A stretch of DNA of 64,000 nt from the NCBI RefSeq assembly GCF_007754155.1, contig NZ_CP037423.1, positions 2,108,001-2,172,000 of the forward strand, in the 5' to 3' direction. The first letter of the stretch is position 1. Each line of letters starts with the position of its first letter. A program made the position numbers and the translations under genes. The stretch is from Stieleria neptunia (GTDB lineage: Bacteria; Planctomycetota; Planctomycetia; Pirellulales; Pirellulaceae). The notes under the pieces are model-generated. The model saw only the letters and a list, made by a program, of their open reading frames with translations, did not search any database and was not told the origin of the DNA. Shown piece after piece: positions 62,125 to 64,000 of this stretch.

Positions 62125-63230
62125 AATTGCGTAAATGGTTCACCGCCTTCGGTCGAATCGGCATGATCGGCGGCGGCTTGTTGCTGTTGGTGGCGATCAT
62201 CGCTTGGCTTTCCGGCATGTTCGAAGACAAGGTCCAGCCGGGCTGGACGGGCCGCGGCATCCCCAAGCACACCGACCAGCCCACCGACATCGTGCATGAG
62301 ATCGAAAAGCCGTACATCGAAGAGGCGATCGGGACGCTCAAGGCGTCCAGCCGCACCGTCGTCTCGTCCAAGCTGCTGGCGACGATCGCCGAGATCCGCG
62401 TCACGGCGGGCGATCAGGTCCAGCAGGGGCAGGAGCTGATCCGTCTGGACAGCAAGGAATACGAAGCCCGGCTCGACCAGGCCAAACGGGCACTCGAAGC
62501 CACCACGGCCAATCGCGAGCAAGCCGAAAAAGCGTTCCAGCGCGCGAGGACCCTGCAACAACAAAACGCGTTGTCGGGATCCGAATTCGATCTCGCCCAA
62601 CGTGATCTGCAGGTGGCCACCGCGAATGAATTGCAAGCCATCAAAGCGATCCAGGAAGCCGAGGCGTTGCTTTCTTACACGGTCATCAACGCCGCCAAAA
62701 ACGGGCGCATCGTGGACCGCGCGGCCGAACCCGGTGACATCGCCCGCCCCGGCGAGCCGATTCTGACGCTCTACGATGCGACCTCGCTGCGGCTGGAAGC
62801 GCCGGTGATGGAGCACCTGGCCGTGAAGCTCAACGTCGGCGATCGCTTGGGCGTCTATGTCGACGCACTCGATCGCGAATTCGACGCCACGATCGACGAA
62901 ATCGTTCCCCAAGCCGACGCGCCCAGTCGGTCCTTTCTGGTCAAAGCCAGTCTGCCCAAATCCGATGAGCTTTACGAGGGCATGTTCGGACGCCTGCGCA
63001 TTTCCGCGGGCGAGCGCAGGCATTTGTGTTTGAACACCGACGCCTTGATCCAGGTCGGACAACTCGATTTTGTCGACGTCGTGCTCCCGGACGGAAACAT
63101 CGAACGCCGACTGGTCAAGATCGGGCAACTCGGCATGCCCGGGCGTCAGGAAGTGCTCAGCGGGATCGAAGCCGGCGAGCGGGTGGTGTTGCAAGCCGGC
63201 GCTGCGGACGCAGGAGGCACCGACCGATGA
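62115..63230 (+). CDS. Periplasmic adaptor subunit of an RND-type efflux system (HlyD/MFP)
   Basis: 371 residues from GTG 62115, preceded by GAGG about 10 bp upstream; the frame extends upstream without features. Membrane anchor GMIGGGLLLLVAIIAWLSG, a lipoyl-like half-motif (RVTAGDQVQQGQELIRLDSK), a long helical hairpin with heptads (about 110-170), the second lipoyl half, then beta-barrel segments (YVDALDREFDATIDEIVPQA). It links the inner-membrane pump encoded next to an outer-membrane channel, which is not in the window. It overlaps the oxidoreductase gene by 10 bp and the pump gene by 4 bp. Confidence 0.88.
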   Translation: MQIKLRKWFTAFGRIGMIGGGLLLLVAIIAWLSGMFEDKVQPGWTGRGIPKHTDQPTDIVHEIEKPYIEEAIGTLKASSRTVVSSKLLATIAEIRVTAGDQVQQGQELIRLDSKEYEARLDQAKRALEATTANREQAEKAFQRARTLQQQNALSGSEFDLAQRDLQVATANELQAIKAIQEAEALLSYTVINAAKNGRIVDRAAEPGDIARPGEPILTLYDATSLRLEAPVMEHLAVKLNVGDRLGVYVDALDREFDATIDEIVPQADAPSRSFLVKASLPKSDELYEGMFGRLRISAGERRHLCLNTDALIQVGQLDFVDVVLPDGNIERRLVKIGQLGMPGRQEVLSGIEAGERVVLQAGAADAGGTDR

Positions 63231-64000
63231 CAAATGGTGACGATGCAAACGCCCCCGACACACCGTTGATGACTCGGATCGTCGAAGTCTTTTTACGCGG
63301 TGATGTCGCGTTCCTGTTGATCGCGGTCTCTCTGCTACTGGGCGCGGCCGCTTTGTTTTTGACACCCCGCGAGGAGGAACCGCAAATCGTCGTGCCGATG
63401 GCCGACGTGTTTGCGTCCGCTCCGGGCTTGTCGGCCGAAGAAGTGGAACGCCAGGTGACCGATCGGCTGGAAAAGCTGTTGTACCAAATCGACGGCGTCG
63501 AATTCGTCTACTCCACATCCCAGCCGGGACAGTGCGTCGTCACGGTGCGGTTCTACGTCGGCGAAGATCGCGAAGACTCGTTGGTCAAGATCTACAACAA
63601 AATCAACTCGTCGACCGACAAGATCCCGCCCGTCGTGCAGTCCTGGGTGGTCAAACCGATCGAAGTCGATGACGTGCCGATCGTGATCGCGTCCCTCTGG
63701 TCGGATCAGACCCAGCGTTATGGGGATCACGAGCTGCGTCGAATCGCCGAAGAAGTCCAACGCGAATTGCAGTCGATCCCCAACACGAACCGCGTCGAAG
63801 TGGTCGGCGGACGGCCCCGCCGCATCTATGTCAACTTGGATGCCCAACGGTTGGCCGCCCACAAGACGTCGCCGCTGCAGGTCGCCCGGGCGCTGCAGGT
63901 CAGCAACGTCACGGCGCGCAATGGCAGCTTTGAACAGCAGAACACGCAGTTCAATGTCGAAACCGGAACCTTCATCCGCAACGTCGCGGAGTTGGAAGAG
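63227..64000 (+). CDS. RND efflux pump permease, N-terminal part, cut by the window edge
   Basis: Open from ATG 63227 to the right edge (258 residues). After a hydrophilic start comes one membrane helix (VAFLLIAVSLLLGAAALFL), then the porter domain typical of RND pumps: VVPMADVFASAPGLSAEEVE, RQVTDRLEKLLYQIDGVEFV, and PPVVQSWVVKPIEVDDVPI. RND pumps use the proton gradient to expel hydrophobic compounds or metals. ATGA overlap with the adaptor gene. The remaining helices lie beyond the window. Confidence 0.9.
   Translation, partial: MTNGDDANAPDTPLMTRIVEVFLRGDVAFLLIAVSLLLGAAALFLTPREEEPQIVVPMADVFASAPGLSAEEVERQVTDRLEKLLYQIDGVEFVYSTSQPGQCVVTVRFYVGEDREDSLVKIYNKINSSTDKIPPVVQSWVVKPIEVDDVPIVIASLWSDQTQRYGDHELRRIAEEVQRELQSIPNTNRVEVVGGRPRRIYVNLDAQRLAAHKTSPLQVARALQVSNVTARNGSFEQQNTQFNVETGTFIRNVAELEE

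Overview
The window looks like chromosomal DNA of a planctomycete, most likely of the Pirellulaceae (Rhodopirellula/Stieleria type). This rests on the high GC content and on several protein types typical of that group: a BBP7-type outer-membrane barrel, a long PknB-like Ser/Thr kinase with one membrane helix, a Tat-exported Gfo/Idh/MocA oxidoreductase, a DapL-type aminotransferase, very large exported VWA/Gly-Met proteins, and many dispersed palindromic repeats. Genus and species cannot be fixed from sequence reading alone. Both ends cut a gene: an SGNH-hydrolase-like gene on the left and an RND efflux pump gene on the right.

Layout. 0-17.5 kb is mostly housekeeping: Ser/Thr kinase divergent from lnt, dapL, a small HMA metal-binding protein overlapping a two-domain CbiX chelatase, a BBP7 barrel, a CBS/DRTGG family II pyrophosphatase, then a minus-strand run yicC-gmk-rpoZ (with coaC further downstream across a repeat block), secG, and aroF-tpiA. 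17.7-23.8 kb is a four-gene plus-strand ABC-2 export cluster (small membrane protein, large membrane protein, ATPase, permease) resembling the Gld-type ABC systems. 23.8-28.2 kb holds a hybrid histidine kinase with eight perfect hexapeptide repeats behind a Gfo/Idh/MocA gene. 28.2-32.6 kb is the accessory patch: a four-helix-bundle (23S IVS-type) gene with inverted repeats, an IS91-type transposase remnant, perfect hairpins, and a ParDE-like toxin-antitoxin pair lying between two direct repeats of about 330 bp.

32.6-46.7 kb returns to core genes: a LOG-family protein, NhaA, a PDZ protein followed by a secretin (possible GspC/GspD-like pair), citrate synthase with a thioredoxin-like protein, a family 2 glycosyltransferase, clpC, a TPR membrane protein and the RNase P RNA gene (minus strand, 46247-46668). 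46.7-57.9 kb is dominated by exported proteins: an LRR lipoprotein, several unknown secreted or membrane proteins, a 1464-residue VWA/Gly-Met/DUF2135-like protein and a 568-residue exported protein. 58.4-64 kb has a kinase-like membrane protein and an operon (promoter at 60277-60304) coding for an exported rhodanese, a SelD-N-like FAD oxidoreductase, a periplasmic adaptor and an RND pump, with each start overlapping the stop before it.

The most unusual structural signal is nested palindromic repeats. An 88-bp element with perfect 26-bp arms (12739-12825 and 58228-58315, opposite orientations) sits inside another palindromic repeat at each site, and the first copy is flanked by a perfect 12-bp duplication. 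No tRNA gene, CRISPR array, complete insertion sequence or prophage was recognised.
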